Of a DNA stretch of 64,000 bases, positions 8,477 through 17,668 are shown piece by piece. The stretch comes from Mesorhizobium loti R88b (GTDB lineage: Bacteria > Pseudomonadota > Alphaproteobacteria > Rhizobiales > Rhizobiaceae). How positions within the stretch are numbered: position 1 is the first letter of the stretch; every line of letters starts with the position of its first letter. The stretch is taken from assembly GCF_013170845.1 (NCBI RefSeq), contig NZ_CP033367.1:3163001-3227000 (forward strand), given 5' to 3'. The notes beneath the pieces were generated by a model. That model was not told the origin of the DNA and did not search any database. It saw only the letters and a list, made by a program, of their open reading frames with translations. The translations under genes and the position numbers were made by a program.

Positions 8477-9106
8477 TCAGCCGCCCGAATGTGGGTCGAT
8501 GCTGTAGGGGTGGACGGGGTAGCCGGGGCCGATGGCGTCGGCCACGCGGCCGGTCCAGGCGAGGAATGCCGGGTAGTCCGCAAGCGAAAAGCCGCAATCT
8601 CCGGCGCGGTGGCTGTAGGCATAGACGGCGATGTCGGCGATGGTCAGGTCGTCGCCAGTGAGGAATGGCGTTTCGGCAAGGCTGCGGTTCAGGGCGGCGA
8701 GCGTGCGGGCGCCTGCCTCGCGCTTGCTGGCAACCATGGCCTGGTTGCGCTCAAGCCGTCCGGTCAAGGTCCAGAAGCGCAGCGAGCCGATGACGGGCTC
8801 GACATTGTATTGCTCGAAGAACAGCCACTGCATGATCTTGGCGCGCCGAGTGCGGTCGGCCGGCAGGAACGGCGTGCCTTCGGCGAGGTAGGTGAGGATC
8901 GCATTGGATTCGGCAATGGCACTGCCGTCTTCGAGCTGGAGCACGGGAACCGCACCGGCCGGATTGAGGTCGAGGAAAGCATCGGTGTGGCTCTCGCCTT
9001 CGAAGATCGAGACCATGCGCGTGTCGTATGGAATCTTCAGCAGGCCGAGCAGGACCCGGACTTTCCAGCCATTTTGCGATGGCAGATAATCGTGAAGCGT
9101 GAGCAT
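8477..9106 (-). CDS. Glutathione S-transferase family protein
   Basis: This 209-residue protein has a thioredoxin-like N-terminal domain (about 1-78), with P-V-L near 55 and the E-S-N-A-I-L-T-Y-L glutathione-binding segment. A helical C-terminal domain follows, with L-x-x-x-D-L-T-I-A-D near 150. It conjugates glutathione or acts as a peroxidase/isomerase in the cytoplasm. The start at 9106 has a GAGGAT site upstream. The reading frame stays open far beyond this start through neighbouring genes, which is a GC effect. It is divergent from the SDR gene at 9281. Confidence 0.9.
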   Translation of the reverse strand: MLTLHDYLPSQNGWKVRVLLGLLKIPYDTRMVSIFEGESHTDAFLDLNPAGAVPVLQLEDGSAIAESNAILTYLAEGTPFLPADRTRRAKIMQWLFFEQYNVEPVIGSLRFWTLTGRLERNQAMVASKREAGARTLAALNRSLAETPFLTGDDLTIADIAVYAYSHRAGDCGFSLADYPAFLAWTGRVADAIGPGYPVHPYSIDPHSGG

Positions 9107-9280
9107 GGCCGATCCTCGTGATGGGGGACGATCGCATGGTGAGATGTTGGGCGACACCCGATTCATGCGCGGCCAATTCATGCACTCCATCGCGCAATGA
9201 CTGCGATCGCCACTGCCTAATAAATCAATTCCACCTGTGCCATCTTTCCCTGAGATGATCGATACAAAGAGGCATCCGAT

Positions 9281-9979
9281 ATGAATCCGCCCCCCAACAA
9301 AATCGCCCTCGTCACCGGCGCCAATCGCGGTATTGGCCTGGAAACCGGGCGCCAGCTGGCGAAACTCGGCTTCATCGTGCTGCTCGGCGTGCGCGATCTC
9401 GCCAAGGGCGAGGCGGCGGCGAGGGGGCTTGATGGCCATGTCGAGGCCATCAAGCTCGATGTCGCCGCGCCAGACGCGGCAGCAAGCGCAGCCGCCGAAG
9501 TCGAGCGTCGGTTCGGCCGGCTCGACGTGCTGATCAACAATGCCGCCATCCACTATGACAGCGGCGCGCGCGCCTTGCGGGCCGACTGGACCGTGATCCG
9601 CGAGGCGTTCGAGACCAATGTCTTTGGCGCCTGGCGAACGGCGTCCGCCTTCGCGCCTCTGCTCCTGGCGGGCGGTCATGGCAGGCTGGTCAATGTGTCG
9701 TCGGAAGGCGGCTCGCTGGCCTCGATGGGGGCGGGGGCGCCGGCCTATTCGACCTCGAAAGCGACGCTCAATGCGCTGACCTGCGTGCTGGCGGCCGAAC
9801 TGCGCGGCTCCGGCGTGCTGGTCAACGCCATCTGCCCGGGCTGGGTCGCCACCGATATGGGCGGGCCGGGCGGACGACCGGTGGCGCAAGGGGCAGCCGG
9901 CATCGTCTGGGCCGCGACCTTGCCGGATGACGGCCCGACCGGCGGCTTTTTTCGCGACGGCAAACGGCTGCCGTGGTGA
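9281..9979 (+). CDS. SDR-family oxidoreductase, carbonyl-reductase-like
   Basis: This 232-residue classical SDR has the cofactor motif TGANRGIG at residues 13-20 and N-N-A near 86-88. The catalytic Ser in VSSEGG and Y-S-T-S-K (YxxxK) near 155-159 are present, as is P-G-W-V-A-T-D. It is predicted to be an NADPH-dependent carbonyl reductase. It is divergent from the GST gene and is followed after 23 bp by an NADP-binding protein gene, probably as a two-gene operon. Confidence 0.9.
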   Translation: MNPPPNKIALVTGANRGIGLETGRQLAKLGFIVLLGVRDLAKGEAAARGLDGHVEAIKLDVAAPDAAASAAAEVERRFGRLDVLINNAAIHYDSGARALRADWTVIREAFETNVFGAWRTASAFAPLLLAGGHGRLVNVSSEGGSLASMGAGAPAYSTSKATLNALTCVLAAELRGSGVLVNAICPGWVATDMGGPGGRPVAQGAAGIVWAATLPDDGPTGGFFRDGKRLPW

Positions 9980-10002
9980 GCGTGGTTGAACAGGAGGCGA
10001 AG

Positions 10003-10632
10003 ATGAAAATAGGAATTCTCGGCGCCGGCATGATCGGCGGCACGGTCGGACGGCTGTGGGCGCAGGCCGGACACAGCGTGACCTTCGGTGTGCGGCATCC
10101 CGAGCGGCTGCGCTCGATGCTTTCCGGCCTTGGCGGCAAAGCCAAGGCGGGCTCGGCCAGCGATGCCGTTGCCGACGCTGACATCGTGCTGGCCGCCATC
10201 CCGTTTCGCGCATGGCCCGATGTCGCGGCCGAGATCGAGGCAGCACTTGGCGACAAGGTGCTGCTCGACGCCACGGTGCCCGACCCGCCGCGCGACGGCG
10301 CCTTCGGCGACGCGGCACTTGCCCGCAAGGAGGGCGTGGCTTTTTCCGTGGCACCGCTGTTGGCGCGTGCAAAGCTGGTTCGTGCCTTCAGCACGGTGAT
10401 GTGGACGACGCTGCAATCGCAGGCGCATCGCGCCGGTGACCGGATCGGCATTCCGCTTGCCGGCGATGATGAAGAGGCTGTTGCCCTGGCGGCACTGCTG
10501 GTGGCGGATGCCGGCTTCGATCCGGTGGTGGTCGGACCGCTGTTACAGGCCCGCCGCTTCGACCCCGGCACTGAAGTCTTCGACAGCGGCATGAGCGGGC
10601 CGCAGGTTCGGGCAGCACTCGGCGTCGCATGA
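10003..10632 (+). CDS. NADP-binding protein, F420H2:NADP oxidoreductase-like (YqcI/NADP_Ox family)
   Basis: This 209-residue Rossmann protein starts MKIGILGAGMIGG, with the dinucleotide motif GxGxxG at residues 6-11 and a G-V-R-H segment for the NADP phosphate. The layout follows the coenzyme-F420-dependent NADP reductase family. Most bacterial members do not use F420, and the substrate here is unknown. The start at 10003 follows an AGGAGG site. A GTG in frame at 9973 would overlap the SDR gene but lacks a better site. Confidence 0.8.
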   Translation: MKIGILGAGMIGGTVGRLWAQAGHSVTFGVRHPERLRSMLSGLGGKAKAGSASDAVADADIVLAAIPFRAWPDVAAEIEAALGDKVLLDATVPDPPRDGAFGDAALARKEGVAFSVAPLLARAKLVRAFSTVMWTTLQSQAHRAGDRIGIPLAGDDEEAVALAALLVADAGFDPVVVGPLLQARRFDPGTEVFDSGMSGPQVRAALGVA

Positions 10633-10723
10633 GGCGGTTGACGATCTGATTCGTGGAATTGCTGTAAGTGCTTGTTTTGGTGCACTTTCAGCGACCTGGT
10701 TTGCGTAATTGCGCACAAGAAAA

Positions 10724-10751
10724 GCCGCCCTCGCTTTCTGCGAGTGGCGGC
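10724..10751. terminator. Bidirectional intrinsic terminator
   Basis: Hairpin with arms GCCGCC-CTCGC and GCGAG-T-GGCGGC, loop TTTCT, flanked by AAAA on the left and TTTT on the right. It lies between the convergent NADP-binding gene and the His-rich protein gene and can serve both strands. Confidence 0.8.
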
Positions 10752-10790
10752 CTTTTCCCGGGAGGAAGTCAGAAGAGAGGTCAGAGCAGC

Positions 10791-11147
10791 TTAAGCTGCC
10801 TTGGCGTGCTTGTGGGCGTGCTTCTTGTGGTGGTGCTTCCGGGCGACGTGCTTGTGGCCGTGCCTTTTGTGCGCGTGCCGGTGAGCGTGCTTGTGCCCAT
10901 GCCTGTGGTGCTTCTTGTGGTGGTGGTGACGCTTGTGCGCGGCTGCCTTGACCGGCGTCTTCGCCGCGTCCACGGCAGCGGGAGCCGCCGGAGCGGTCGT
11001 CGTCGCCGGAGCGGTCGCGGGGGCCGTCGTCGTGGCCGGAGCGGTCGTCGTGGTGGTGGTCGTGGCCGCATTGGCGGTGCCGACCACCGGCATGGCGAGA
11101 CCGAGCGCAATGGCCAGGCTGAGGGCGGAGAGGAGGGGCTTGTTCAT
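10791..11147 (-). CDS. Secreted Ala/Thr-rich, His/Lys-rich small protein
   Basis: This 118-residue protein has a clear signal peptide (MNKPLLSALSLAIALGLAMP, cleavage after T-A-N-A). A low-complexity Thr/Ala/Pro linker follows, then a C-terminal half made almost wholly of His, Lys, Arg and Ala. The His density suggests binding of Ni, Cu or Zn, or of anionic surfaces. It is predicted to be periplasmic or exported. The function is unknown; a metal-storage or envelope-binding role is inference only. It shares a terminator with the convergent gene to its left. Confidence 0.75.
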   Translation of the reverse strand: MNKPLLSALSLAIALGLAMPVVGTANAATTTTTTTAPATTTAPATAPATTTAPAAPAAVDAAKTPVKAAAHKRHHHHKKHHRHGHKHAHRHAHKRHGHKHVARKHHHKKHAHKHAKAA

Positions 11148-11178
11148 GATAGGCTTCCCTAGGGGTTGATGGTTGTTG

Positions 11179-11502
11179 TCACTGGTCGAGGTCGACTGGT
11201 GTCACGCCAAGAAGTTTCAGGGCGTTGGCGTAGGTCAGGATGCCTTGCGCCTGCTTGCGCTCGGAACAGAACCGGTTCGCCTTGTCCTGGAGTGCCGTTG
11301 CCTGCGCGATCTCACTCGCGTTGGCACCGGGTTGGGCTTTGGTCCGGATGGCTCCGTCGAGTTGAAGACCGAGCCGGCTGCAATATTCGCTCCGGGTAAC
11401 CGCCGCCTCGGCACCCGACTGTGCGACGGCAAGCATGGCGAGCGAAATGCCTGCGAGGGCAGCCATCCATCCGGTCGAACGTCGTTGCATTGTCGGGACC
11501 AT
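11179..11502 (-). CDS. Small secreted protein with two cysteines, unknown function
   Basis: This protein of about 107 residues starts MVPTMQRR, then has a hydrophobic signal segment (A-L-A-G-I-S-L-A-M-L-A) and a cleavage site after A-E-A-A. The mature part has one Cys near its start (S-E-Y-C) and one later (R-F-C-S-E), perhaps disulphide-linked. An ATG at 11490 is an equally good start by spacing from the GGG site. The upstream extension of the frame runs into a palindromic repeat and is not coding. It may be in the same transcript as the His-rich gene, 31 bp downstream. Confidence 0.7.
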   Translation of the reverse strand: MVPTMQRRSTGWMAALAGISLAMLAVAQSGAEAAVTRSEYCSRLGLQLDGAIRTKAQPGANASEIAQATALQDKANRFCSERKQAQGILTYANALKLLGVTPVDLDQ

Positions 11503-11558
11503 CCCTTTGCGTTCACGTGGCGACCGCTGTTCGGTCGCTACGAGGATGGTTATGACTG

Positions 11559-11614
11559 ACGATCTTTTCGCCAGTTTTTCCCGGATGTTGAATCTTGTTT
11601 CTGAAGTGTGTCTG
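11559..11614. repeat. 56-bp conserved intergenic repeat, copy 1
   Basis: This sequence matches 57168-57223 at 50 of 56 positions with no gaps and in the same orientation. It begins ACGATCTTTTC and ends CTGAAGTGTGTCTG. Both copies sit in intergenic regions between divergent genes. It has no open frame and could be a promoter element, a small-RNA piece or the edge of a mobile repeat. Confidence 0.7.
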
Positions 11615-11625
11615 CGAGGGTTTTT

Positions 11626-11855
11626 CCTTCTCCCCTTGTGGGGTGAGAAGCGGTTCGCGCAGCGAACGAAAAGCCAATTGCTTGGCTTTTCGAGCTTCGA
11701 ACGCCCTGAGCCGTGCGAAGGGCGGGGTGGTGCACTATCCACCTGCCGGGTCCCCGCTGCTTCGCAGCGTCCCAGCGTTAGCCGGCCTTTCATCGTGCCA
11801 CTGGCACGATGAATTCGCTTCGCGAACCGGCTGCTCACCCCACAAGGGGGGAAGG
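11626..11855. repeat. Palindromic repeat element (about 230 bp) with imperfect terminal inverted repeats
   Basis: The left arm (11626-11666) and right arm (11814-11855) are near-complementary over about 40 bp, each with CCCCTTGTGGGG-like cores and a GGTTCGCG/CGCGAACC pair. Internal perfect hairpins lie at 11669-11690 (AAAAGCCAA/TTGGCTTTT) and 11791-11811 (CATCGTGCC/GGCACGATG). No transposase is present. It resembles the non-autonomous RIME/REP-type palindromes that are common between rhizobial genes. Confidence 0.7.
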
Positions 11856-11962
11856 AAGGGCGTTTCGGCTGTCTGCGGCGCTTGTGCCTCTTCCCCCGGC
11901 AGCCTCATTCGCGTAAGGCGCCGGGCAAATCCTTTCAGCGCAGGCATAGTCCGGAAACCCGC

Positions 11963-13585
<1,623 letters not shown>

Positions 13586-13590
13586 CAAAA

Positions 13591-13618
13591 AGGGCGGCCG
13601 TCGAGCCGACGCCGCCCT
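13591..13618 (+). terminator. Intrinsic terminator of the ABC-F gene
   Basis: The hairpin has outer arms AGGGCGGC and GCCGCCCT and inner pairs GTCG/CGAC. CTTT follows it, and it starts 5 bases after the stop codon. Confidence 0.8.
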
Positions 13619-13641
13619 CTTTGGTATCCAGCGTGCCCCTT

Positions 13642-13687
13642 AAAGGGACGAGGCCCTTACTTCTGAAAGGGACGAGGCCCTTACTTC
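13642..13687. repeat. Perfect 22-bp tandem duplication with 24-bp period
   Basis: The 22-bp unit beginning AAAGGGACGAGG and ending CCCTTACTTC occurs at 13642-13663 and again at 13666-13687. Each unit can form an AAGGG/CCCTT hairpin. The second copy contains the stop codon (TAA on the minus strand) and last codons of the convergent secreted-protein gene. The duplication therefore sits exactly at its 3' end and copies its terminus into the trailer. Confidence 0.85.
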
Positions 13688-14121
13688 ATCGAGATGGCAA
13701 AGCCGCTGAGATCGGCGTTGACCTGCAGGCCAACCTGCTTGCCGGTGAGTTCGAGCTGGGCACCCTTGTCGTTGGTCATGACGATCACCTGGGCGCCCTT
13801 GCCGATCGTGCCGCCGCCACCCGCCGCGCCGTAGACCCCCGTTACATCCCGCGCGCGCCTGATGTGGGTAACGGTGCCGTGGAAATAAGTCTTTGAAACG
13901 CCAAAGGCGAGGCCGCCCGAAACGGCGCCGATGGAGATCGGATACGACTTGCCATGGAAGGTGAACGTGCCTTCGCCGCCGGAGCCGCCGATGAAGAAGG
14001 CCGCCTTGTAGACGGCAAAGCGGATCGTGCCGCTGTCAGCATGTGCCGCGCTGGCAAAGCCGATACCGGCAGTGGCGATGGCGGCAACCGCGATCTTACG
14101 AAATCCGGACGAAATGTTCAT
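13681..14121 (-). CDS. Secreted Gly-rich protein, possible EipA/DUF1134 relative
   Basis: This 146-residue protein has a signal peptide (residues about 1-31, cleavage after S-A-A-H-A). The mature domain is Gly-rich and beta-structured, with repeated G-G and a final segment about L-E-L-T-G-K-Q-V-G-L. That arrangement is reminiscent of EipA/DUF1134 envelope proteins, but I am not sure of the family. The start at 14121 follows GAGGAG; a TTG 15 bases upstream is less likely. Predicted to be periplasmic. Confidence 0.7.
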   Translation of the reverse strand: MNISSGFRKIAVAAIATAGIGFASAAHADSGTIRFAVYKAAFFIGGSGGEGTFTFHGKSYPISIGAVSGGLAFGVSKTYFHGTVTHIRRARDVTGVYGAAGGGGTIGKGAQVIVMTNDKGAQLELTGKQVGLQVNADLSGFAISMK

Positions 14122-14387
14122 GATGGAGCTCCTCAAGGTGGCCGCTTTGCCGGCTGGGATGTCAGCGTCGTGTCAAAGTTTCAACTGAACAGTCTCGGCA
14201 GTGATTTGGTTCCAGGCACGCGGCCTGAATCTGGTTATCGCCACGAAGCGGAGCCGAGGCAAGCGCCAGGGCTTGGTATCGCGTATACGTGATTGGCACG
14301 GCGGGCTCTGCCAGATTCTTGGCGTCCCCCATTTCGCTGCGCCCATGTGGACTTTAAGATGATGCGACCGAGGGGAAGGGGATTCGC
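14122..14387. other. Intergenic region, no gene seen
   Basis: This region lies between divergent genes for two exported proteins. It presumably holds both promoters. No credible open frame or strong hairpin was found. Confidence 0.5.
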
Positions 14388-14750
14388 ATGAGAATTGCGC
14401 TGGAAATTGCCATGTCCGCATTGGCCGCGACATTGGGCGGATGCGCGACCTCGCCAGTCGACTATGGCGCCTCGCTTTCGCAGCAAGATCCGAAATGGGC
14501 ATCGCCGCAATGCCAGCAGGCCCGCACCGCGGCTTCGGACTACCAGGCGCGTGAGAAACTCCACCCGGGCTGGGAATTCGCGGCGCTTGGCCCCTATGGG
14601 TTGGGGATCATCGCGGCCACCAAGGAGGCCGAGCACAAGCAGCGGAAGATATTCGCCCGCAATGTGCACCTGCAATGCTCGAGCCTTCCGCTGCCGAAGG
14701 AACTGGAAGGCGATTTGAGCCCGGCGGTCGCAAAGGCGAAATATCCGTAG
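14388..14750 (+). CDS. Small putative lipoprotein, unknown function
   Basis: This 120-residue protein has a short signal and the lipobox L-G-G-C (Cys19), followed by a polar domain with two further Cys (P-Q-C-Q and L-Q-C-S). It is predicted to be lipid-anchored in the envelope. No family was recognised. It has codon usage like its neighbours and a GGGG-rich ribosome site before the ATG. Confidence 0.7.
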   Translation: MRIALEIAMSALAATLGGCATSPVDYGASLSQQDPKWASPQCQQARTAASDYQAREKLHPGWEFAALGPYGLGIIAATKEAEHKQRKIFARNVHLQCSSLPLPKELEGDLSPAVAKAKYP

Positions 14751-15043
14751 CACTCCCTCTTCGTGGCGATTCGAGTCCGGGTGGCGGCGCTGGATGGAGT
14801 GCATGCAGGTTCGCCGCGATTTATCTCATGTCGCGGATGTTGCCGCCGACTATATGCGCCGTCACAGCAAAGGCAGTCCGGTCTAGGCTGTAGACTCATA
14901 AGCGCGAAGCCACAGCCGCAATGACCCGACTTGAAAGCCGCTAGTCGTCAAACGCTCCCAATCTGACCCTTGTGCGGTGATGAGAAAATCCGGCATTGAT
15001 CCAGTCGCTGCACGAAGCTTCGTGAAGGAAATGAGGTAGCCGG
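14751..15043. other. Intergenic region, no gene seen
   Basis: 293 bp without a supportable gene. A minus-strand peptide of the P-D-S-N-R-x-E type can be read here, a pattern common in false frames near structural RNAs, but no tRNA cloverleaf can be folded. Nothing further is seen. Confidence 0.45.
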
Positions 15044-15298
15044 ATGCAATACGCGACGGGGCAAACGATCAAGGTTGGCGACGAGGTTGTCGCCGATGGT
15101 ATGAAAGGAGTGATCGTCTGCGACTTCGATAATCGTGATTTCGCAGAAGGCTATGAGGAGTGGGACATGCCCATGATTGAAACGCTTGGTGGCGGCACCT
15201 TATCCTCAGGTGTCATGGTCGAAACCGTCGAGGCAGGCATGATCCACTACGTGGATGGAAGCGGCGTGATCGATTTCATCCAACCGGCAGCCCGATAG
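15044..15298 (+). CDS. Small acidic hypothetical protein
   Basis: This 84-residue cytoplasmic protein has a probable SH3-like or KOW-like beta fold: I-K-V-G-D-E-V near the start, then alternating hydrophobic strands and many Asp/Glu. The ATG is preceded by GAGGTAG. The start of the scarred low-coding patch lies just downstream. Function unknown. Confidence 0.6.
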   Translation: MQYATGQTIKVGDEVVADGMKGVIVCDFDNRDFAEGYEEWDMPMIETLGGGTLSSGVMVETVEAGMIHYVDGSGVIDFIQPAAR

Positions 15299-15589
15299 AA
15301 GATATCCAAAACCTACCAACCTCGATCGTTCCCGGTTTATGGGTTCACGGCCTAGTCACTGGCCCGAGGCATGGTCGTCTTGGTGAGGACTGCTTCTGCT
15401 TGATCAGCTTCAACTGACGCCTCTACGGTTTCGTAACTCTCCGACGGCACGGAAGAAGCTGGCGGCAGAATGAAAGGCGGGAAAGCCAATCGATTCTGTT
15501 GATGCCCCAACCCACCGCAGACATGGTCGCGACATAGACTAGGATGCACAGCAGCAGGGTCTTCAGCCCTTCAGTGCTGGCGATCCAAT

Positions 15590-15880
15590 GGGCAATTCTC
15601 AGCCATACCGGCGCACGAGCGTTTCGAGCAATGCATCCCATACACCTCGCTCGGCCCAGCGCTGAAAGCGCACATAGACCGAGTTCCATTTCCCATATCG
15701 CTCATGCATATCGCGCCATGGGCAGCCGACCCGCAGAACATGCTGCATCCCATCCAAAAAGAGGCGATTGTCCTACGCGGGTCGGGATTTCCTTCTTCGG
15801 TTCGCTGGCAACAGCGTCTCAATTATGCACCATTCTGAATCGGTCAGGTCTCCACGAGCCAAAGCATCCTCCTAAATGGA
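15590..15880 (-). pseudogene. IS5/IS427-type transposase N-terminal remnant
   Basis: Read on the minus strand, the region encodes the start of an IS5-family transposase (DUF4096 region). It has L-T-D-S-E-W, L-L-P-A-N-R-R, a G-C-P-W-R-D-M-H-E-R-Y-G-K-W segment and W-D-A-L-L-E-T-L. An in-frame TAG follows R-K-S-R-P-A, and a stop follows the V-R-R-Y-G segment, after which the family's catalytic DDE part is missing. The remainder to 15352 carries a hydrophobic stretch in another frame that I cannot assign. No terminal inverted repeats were found. Confidence 0.8.
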
Positions 15881-15896
15881 AGTCTTGAATCATGCT

Positions 15897-16472
15897 TCAG
15901 GCGATTTTGGAATCGGGGTTGGTGACGACTGGGGCCGTTTCCATCTCCAAGTCTTCATAAACCTTGCCATCACGAACTGCGATGTAGCCGGATTTATGCT
16001 GCTCGCCTGAACCATCAAATATGGTCCACGCTGGCTGGCCCTCGGCGGTCATGAACGAAGCTACATAAAGCCCATCTGTCAACGCAATCGAGAGTTCAGG
16101 GAGCCGCCCGTATATCGAGGCATCTTCAACCTTACGGCCGATCAGCGTCTCGAAAACCTTCTCCCAACCTTCTTCGTCGCTCCAGCTCCCGCACAGGATG
16201 GCGTCTTCGCTTTCAATTCGCCAACTCCACTCGATCATGACTGTGCAGTCGCCCTGTGAATTGCCGACAGATCCATTGCGCTTCACTTGGGGAGACAAGC
16301 GGCCAAACTCCAAGAAAATCGCCGAACCATGACCTCGCCAGACCGCTGACAACGGTTGCGATATGAGCGCAGATCGGTACTTCTCGAAAATTGCTGAAGA
16401 CGGCGGCAGCGCATCTCTCCAAACGCTTGGTGGGTCAAAACTTCTCCCAATAATGATGGAGAAATTTGTCAA
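15897..16472 (-). CDS. Hypothetical protein, AT-richer than neighbours
   Basis: This 191-residue cytoplasmic protein starts MTNFSIIIGRSFDPP. It has a W-R-G-H-G-S-A-I-F-L-E-F-G segment and a compact alpha/beta layout reminiscent of small immunity-type proteins, though no family is recognised. Base composition and codon use are less GC-biased than in surrounding genes. With the adjacent transposase remnant this suggests acquisition by transfer. Function unknown. Confidence 0.6.
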   Translation of the reverse strand: MTNFSIIIGRSFDPPSVWRDALPPSSAIFEKYRSALISQPLSAVWRGHGSAIFLEFGRLSPQVKRNGSVGNSQGDCTVMIEWSWRIESEDAILCGSWSDEEGWEKVFETLIGRKVEDASIYGRLPELSIALTDGLYVASFMTAEGQPAWTIFDGSGEQHKSGYIAVRDGKVYEDLEMETAPVVTNPDSKIA

Positions 16473-16748
16473 CAGGACTTAGCGGATCACTGTGACGTGC
16501 GGAAAGCCGAGGACGTGCCATCGGCTCCATCTCTTCCACGTCAGCCAACGGAGAGCCGAGTGGCTTGCCTAGTTACCTCACGGCGGGCCTCTCTTGCAGC
16601 GAGCGCGGCAGTTTGATCGGCTCTTATCCGACAAGCTTCTCTGCCGCCGGGAAGATCGGCTGAGCTAGCGTTTTTTGTCACCAGCCTCTGGAACGTAAAT
16701 GCGTCGGTCAAGTTCTTGGCTTCAGGACAAAGCGAAGGAACATTACAC

Positions 16749-16919
16749 ATGCTGACCGCCGTTCGAGCCATGATTGGCCAGGCCCGCTTCACCCCCGCCA
16801 AGGGCGAACCCGAAGCGCAGAGCATCCGGCAGATGCCGATCTCGAGGGAGATCGACACTCTGGCCGCGATCCGGCTGACCGACATGGCCGGCCTGGGGAC
16901 TTGGTCGCAGGAACGCTAA
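16749..16919 (+). CDS. Possible small protein of 56 residues
   Basis: The frame ATG-CTG-ACC-GCC to TAA has almost all third positions G or C, an AAGGA site 8 bases upstream and no competing better frame. It starts MLTAVRAMIGQARF and ends G-T-W-S-Q-E-R. No family was recognised. The 276 bp upstream (16473-16748) hold nothing credible. Confidence 0.4.
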   Translation: MLTAVRAMIGQARFTPAKGEPEAQSIRQMPISREIDTLAAIRLTDMAGLGTWSQER

Positions 16920-16934
16920 TTTGTTTCGATAGCG

Positions 16935-17582
16935 TCAGCAATTGGACGGGGCGTTGATCGCCAATTGCGCGGCGAAGGCCCTGGCATAGGCAGGCCGCGC
17001 TTCACCGCGCGCCACATAGGCGGCCAGGTTTTGATATTCGTCCAGAATGCCTGACATTCTCAGGCGCAGCAGCACCGATACCATCAGCAGATCGCCGGCG
17101 CTGAAGGCACCATCGAGCCAGTCGGCGGCGCCGAGGTAGGCCGAGAGCCTGTCCAGTGTCGCGCGAATACGGTCTTTCACCAGCGGCAGGCGCTGCCCGG
17201 CCCAGGGCCTGTCGGCTTCGAAGATCCTGGCCGTCGTCAAATCGAGGACCAGCGGCTCGACGGTGTTGAGCGCGGCAAACATCCAGGTGATGGCGCGGGC
17301 GCGAGCTTCGCGATCCCTGGGCAGCAGGCCGGCATGCTGCTCGGCAAGATGAAAGACGATCGAGCCGGTCTCGAAGAGGCTGAGAGATCCTTCCTCATAG
17401 GTAGGGATCTGGCCGAAGGGATGGATGGCCAGGTGCTCAGGCGCCTTCATCCCGGCGAAGGAAACAAGCCGAACCTCATAGGGCTGGCCCACTTCTTCGA
17501 GCGCCCAGCGGACGCGCGTGTCGCGCGCCAGTCCCTTGCCGCCATCGGGCGATCGTTCAAAGGCTGTGATGGTGGGGATCAT
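16935..17582 (-). CDS. Glutathione S-transferase family protein
   Basis: This 215-residue protein has a thioredoxin-fold N-terminal domain with G-Q-I-P-T-Y and the E-T-G-S-I-V-F-H-L glutathione site. An all-helical C-terminal domain follows, with L-L-M-V-S-V near the usual N-capping D-L-x-M position. The start at 17582 (MIPTITAFERSP) has GGAG about 9 bases upstream; the longer ATG at 17597 does not. Probably a cytoplasmic detoxification enzyme; substrate unknown. Confidence 0.88.
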   Translation of the reverse strand: MIPTITAFERSPDGGKGLARDTRVRWALEEVGQPYEVRLVSFAGMKAPEHLAIHPFGQIPTYEEGSLSLFETGSIVFHLAEQHAGLLPRDREARARAITWMFAALNTVEPLVLDLTTARIFEADRPWAGQRLPLVKDRIRATLDRLSAYLGAADWLDGAFSAGDLLMVSVLLRLRMSGILDEYQNLAAYVARGEARPAYARAFAAQLAINAPSNC

Positions 17583-17668
17583 TGGAAGGCTCCGCATGGT
17601 GTCCGGTTTGGTGCTTGCACACAGAGGACGAACGACCAGGGCAATTGCCGACAGGCTGCCTCGTTTTT

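Noticed and set aside
9107..10372. Very long minus-strand extension of the GST frame (631 residues in total)
   Set aside because: It covers two well-supported plus-strand genes, is Arg/Pro-rich without domains, and the GST begins cleanly at 9106 with its own ribosome site.
14755..14800. Possible tRNA 3' end (TTCGAGTCC-like loop and P-D-S-N-R peptide on the minus strand)
   Set aside because: The arms flanking the loop do not pair and no acceptor stem or anticodon arm can be folded.
15423..15689. 88-residue minus-strand frame with a hydrophobic stretch
   Set aside because: It overlaps the transposase remnant in another frame and lacks a start and family; treated as part of the scar.
16541..16885. 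Minus-strand 114-residue frame
   Set aside because: The overlapping plus-strand frame has the better codon bias and ribosome site.
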